NCBI GenBank assembly: GCA_027621295.1
Contig: JAQCBR010000033.1
Span: 1 to 35,333 of the forward strand
Reading direction: 5' to 3'
From: Planctomycetota bacterium
GTDB taxonomy: Bacteria > Planctomycetota > UBA1135 > UBA2386
Length of the DNA stretch: 35,333 nucleotides
Position 1 is the stretch's first letter. Every line of letters begins with the position of its first letter. Made by a program: the position numbers and the translations under genes. The notes under the pieces are model-generated. The model was not told where the DNA came from. It saw only the letters and a list, made by a program, of their open reading frames with translations, and searched no databases. Shown one piece after another: positions 33,480 to 35,333 of the stretch.

Positions 33480-35011
33480 CGAACACCTCCGAACAGCCGG
33501 AATCCGGTGAGCTGCTGCCAGAGCGCCGCACCGTCGTTCGTCGGCATGGACGCGGCGCCGGTCGCGGCGCCATGGACACCGCCGAGCGCCTGCGCGAGCA
33601 CCGCGGCAACCAGGACCTCGTCCGGGGTCTCCTCGTCGGGTGGCTTCGCGAGGTCGGGCTCCATGTCGAGCATGTCGGTGCGCAGGTCCCCGTCCCGGAA
33701 CCGGGAGTCCTCGACGACGCGCTTGAGGAAGTCGACGTTCGTCGGGATGCCCAGGTAGGCCGAGTCCGACAGCGCCTGCACCATCCGCCGGCACGCAGAC
33801 GCGCGGTCCGGACCCCAGACGATCAGCTTGGCGAGCATAGGGTCGTAGTGGACCGGCACCTCCGCGCCACCGTGTACGCCCGAGTCCACCCGGATGCCCG
33901 GGCCGGTCGGCTCGTCGACGCGCGTCAGCCGACCGGCCGCCGGCAGGTAGCCGTTGGCGGGGTCCTCGGCGTAGATCCGCGCCTCGATCGCGTGCCCCCG
34001 CGGCGTCAGGTCCACGCCGTCCAGCAGGTCCGCGAGCCGCGCGCCCGCGGCGACCTGCAGCTGCAGGTGGACGAGGTCGACGCCCGTCACGCACTCCGTG
34101 ACCGGATGCTCGACCTGGAGTCGGGTGTTCACCTCGAGGAAGTAGAACTCGCCGGCCCCGTCGACGAGGAACTCGCACGTGCCGGCGTTGCGGTAGCCGA
34201 CCGACTTCGCGAGCCGGATTGCCGCCTCGCCCATGCGCGTGCGGAGGGCGGCGTCGACGACCGGCGAGGGCGCCTCTTCGAGGACCTTCTGGTGGCGCCG
34301 CTGCACCGAGCACTCGCGCTCGTGGAAGGACACCACGTCACCGTGGTGGTCCCCCATCATCTGGATCTCGATGTGCCGCGCGGGATGGACGCGACGCTCG
34401 AGCAGCATGCGATCGTCCCCGAACGAGGCGAGCGCCTCGCGACGACCTGCATGGAGCGCATCGAGGAAGTCCTCGGACCGCGCGACCATCCGCATGCCCT
34501 TGCCGCCACCGCCCGCCGACGCCTTGACCATCAGCGGGTAGCCGATCTCGTCGGCCTTGGCCTGCCACGCCGCGTCGTCCGGCAGCGCACCGTCGAAGCC
34601 GGGCACGACCGGCACGTCCGCGGCGACGGCGACAGCGCGCGCCTCGGCCTTGCTGCCCAGCCGCTCCATCGACTCGGCCTTCGGCCCGATGAAGACGAGG
34701 CCGGCCTCGTCCACCGCCCGCGCGAACGCAGCGTTCTCCGAGAGGAAGCCGTAGCCCGGGTGGATGGCCTCGGCCCCGGTCTCCCGGGCCGCCGTCAGGA
34801 TGCGGTCGACGACGAGGTAGGACTCGGACGCGGCATGCCCACCGATCGGCACCGCGATGTCACCGGCGAACCGGTGGGCCGCATCCCGGTCCGCGTCGCT
34901 GTAGACGACGACCGACTCCACGCCGCACTCGCGGAGACCACGGCAGATGCGCACGGCGATCTCGCCGCGGTTCGCAACCAGCACGCGGCGGAACGGAGGG
35001 GTCGAGGCCAT
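33476..35011 (-). CDS. Biotin carboxylase subunit of an acyl-CoA carboxylase
   Basis: 511-residue ATP-grasp biotin carboxylase that carboxylates carrier-bound biotin with bicarbonate and ATP. Signatures: ANRGEIAVR (13-21), HPGYGFLSEN (84-93), KASAGGGGKGMR (163-174), and EVNTRLQVEHPVTE (293-306, with the catalytic Glu/Arg region). It extends about 60 residues beyond a normal AccC, ending in a region that runs into the separate carrier ORF. The subunit is nearest in pattern to the alpha subunits of methylcrotonyl/propionyl/geranyl-CoA carboxylases. ATG 35011 is preferred over a longer frame because MASTPPFRRVLVANRG begins the domain. A carboxyltransferase gene is not in the window. The 172-nt upstream gap is shared with the divergent gene at the right edge. 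Confidence 0.95.
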   Translation of the reverse strand: MASTPPFRRVLVANRGEIAVRICRGLRECGVESVVVYSDADRDAAHRFAGDIAVPIGGHAASESYLVVDRILTAARETGAEAIHPGYGFLSENAAFARAVDEAGLVFIGPKAESMERLGSKAEARAVAVAADVPVVPGFDGALPDDAAWQAKADEIGYPLMVKASAGGGGKGMRMVARSEDFLDALHAGRREALASFGDDRMLLERRVHPARHIEIQMMGDHHGDVVSFHERECSVQRRHQKVLEEAPSPVVDAALRTRMGEAAIRLAKSVGYRNAGTCEFLVDGAGEFYFLEVNTRLQVEHPVTECVTGVDLVHLQLQVAAGARLADLLDGVDLTPRGHAIEARIYAEDPANGYLPAAGRLTRVDEPTGPGIRVDSGVHGGAEVPVHYDPMLAKLIVWGPDRASACRRMVQALSDSAYLGIPTNVDFLKRVVEDSRFRDGDLRTDMLDMEPDLAKPPDEETPDEVLVAAVLAQALGGVHGAATGAASMPTNDGAALWQQLTGFRLFGGVR

Positions 35012-35081
35012 CGGAGAAGAGTAGGCCACGGAGAGTGACCTTCCAGCACCGGGAACCAGGCGCCCGGGCACGTCCCGGAAA

Positions 35082-35096
35082 GACACCGGTGGTGTC
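35082..35096. repeat. Inverted repeat in divergent promoter region
   Basis: GACACC-GGT-GGTGTC, a perfect 6-bp inverted repeat containing the palindrome CACCGGTG, midway between the biotin carboxylase start (35011) and the right-edge gene (35184). Placement suits an operator for one or both genes. Confidence 0.4.
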
Positions 35097-35169
35097 GAGG
35101 ATTCGACCAGCGCCCATCCCGGGTGTTCAAGGACTCGACGGTTCGCGACGAGGAGGAGGCCAACAACCC

Positions 35170-35175
35170 AGGAGG
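35170..35175 (+). promoter_or_regulatory. Perfect Shine-Dalgarno deciding a GTG start
   Basis: AGGAGG, 8 nt before GTG 35184. It is the clearest ribosome-binding site in the window and fixes the start of the truncated right-edge gene. Confidence 0.7.
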
Positions 35176-35183
35176 AACCTCGA

Positions 35184-35333
35184 GTGACCCACCGCCGCCG
35201 CCAGCAGATCTCCCGCGCCTACTCCCGCCAGGTCCACAAGTCCGCCGCCGCGCTCGCGATCGATGACGACCTGATCTTCGACGCCGAGATGGCGAGGGCC
35301 GCGTTCGGCGAGGACTCGATCGCCGCGCTGATG
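35184..35333 (+). CDS. Partial unknown gene (5' end only)
   Basis: The first 50 codons of a gene running off the right edge. GTG 35184 with AGGAGG at 35170-35175 is the start. The N-terminus is basic and polar (THRRRQQISRAYSRQVHK), followed by an Ala/Asp-rich segment (AAALAIDDDLIFDAEMARAAFGEDS). There is no signal peptide or known motif in the visible part; third positions are G/C-rich, supporting coding. The family cannot be named. It is divergent from the acyl-CoA carboxylase operon and might be its regulator. Confidence 0.6.
   Translation, partial: MTHRRRQQISRAYSRQVHKSAAALAIDDDLIFDAEMARAAFGEDSIAALM

Noticed and set aside
1-35333. CRISPR arrays, tRNA or rRNA genes, insertion sequences, integrases
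   Set aside because: No regularly spaced repeats, cloverleaf-like sequences, transposase motifs or attachment-site duplications were seen.

Overview
The window is about 35 kb of very GC-rich, gene-dense bacterial DNA. It has short intergenic gaps, many genes that overlap by 4 nt, and a strong preference for G or C at third codon positions. Secreted or lipoprotein enzymes are frequent: a formylglycine-type sulfatase, a DUF1080-like lipoprotein, M1, M14 and M20 peptidases, a lipoprotein MsrB, and a large Big_5/beta-propeller surface lipoprotein. Together with a plausible lipid A-type enzyme, this suggests a didermic bacterium, perhaps of the Planctomycetota. That placement is inference from gene content; no rRNA, tRNA, CRISPR array, insertion sequence or prophage gene is visible.

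Layout. (1) 1-3023, minus strand: a tight cassette of glycosyltransferase, radical SAM protein and LpxH-like phosphoesterase (the last runs off the left edge), possibly for modification of an envelope lipid. (2) 3134-4318: a PLP aminotransferase, divergent from (3) a 980-residue surface lipoprotein (4658-7600). (4) 7601-7748: unusually strong hairpins, then recQ (7749-9851) and an exported M20 amidohydrolase. (5) 11196-13810: an Eco57I-like adenine-N6 DNA methyltransferase without an adjacent endonuclease. It overlaps by ATGA a small gene whose reading frame is interrupted by one in-frame TGA and then continues for 71 codons into a zinc ribbon. (6) 13856-21404: sulfatase, MsrB, an endonuclease/exonuclease/phosphatase-fold lipoprotein, M1 peptidase, a small hypothetical protein and an M14 carboxypeptidase. 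(7) 21411-27667: MFS transporter, TIGR01777-type epimerase, NAD synthetase, IspH, BolA, CGFS glutaredoxin and a DUF1080-like lipoprotein. (8) 27857-29257: an unknown multi-pass membrane protein. (9) 29367-35011: an AtuA-type large/small pair with a phosphate acyltransferase on the plus strand, facing a biotin carboxylase, biotin carrier and RlmN operon on the minus strand. This looks like acyl-CoA (branched-chain or acyclic terpenoid) catabolism. (10) 35184-end: the start of an unknown gene.

The most remarkable feature is at 13439-13810. The in-frame UGA at 13592-13594 is followed, 20 nt later, by a GGUC apical loop on a GC stem, with a base stem right after the UGA. Its geometry closely resembles the bacterial selenocysteine insertion element of E. 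coli fdhF. The codon after codon pattern downstream stays coding, and no ATG or GTG restart is available near the UGA. I interpret this as a candidate selenoprotein: a small alpha/beta domain with a Cys-x-x-x-Sec motif and a C-terminal zinc ribbon, translationally coupled to a DNA methyltransferase. I do not recognise it as a described selenoprotein family. A nonsense mutation or a sequencing error remains the main alternative.
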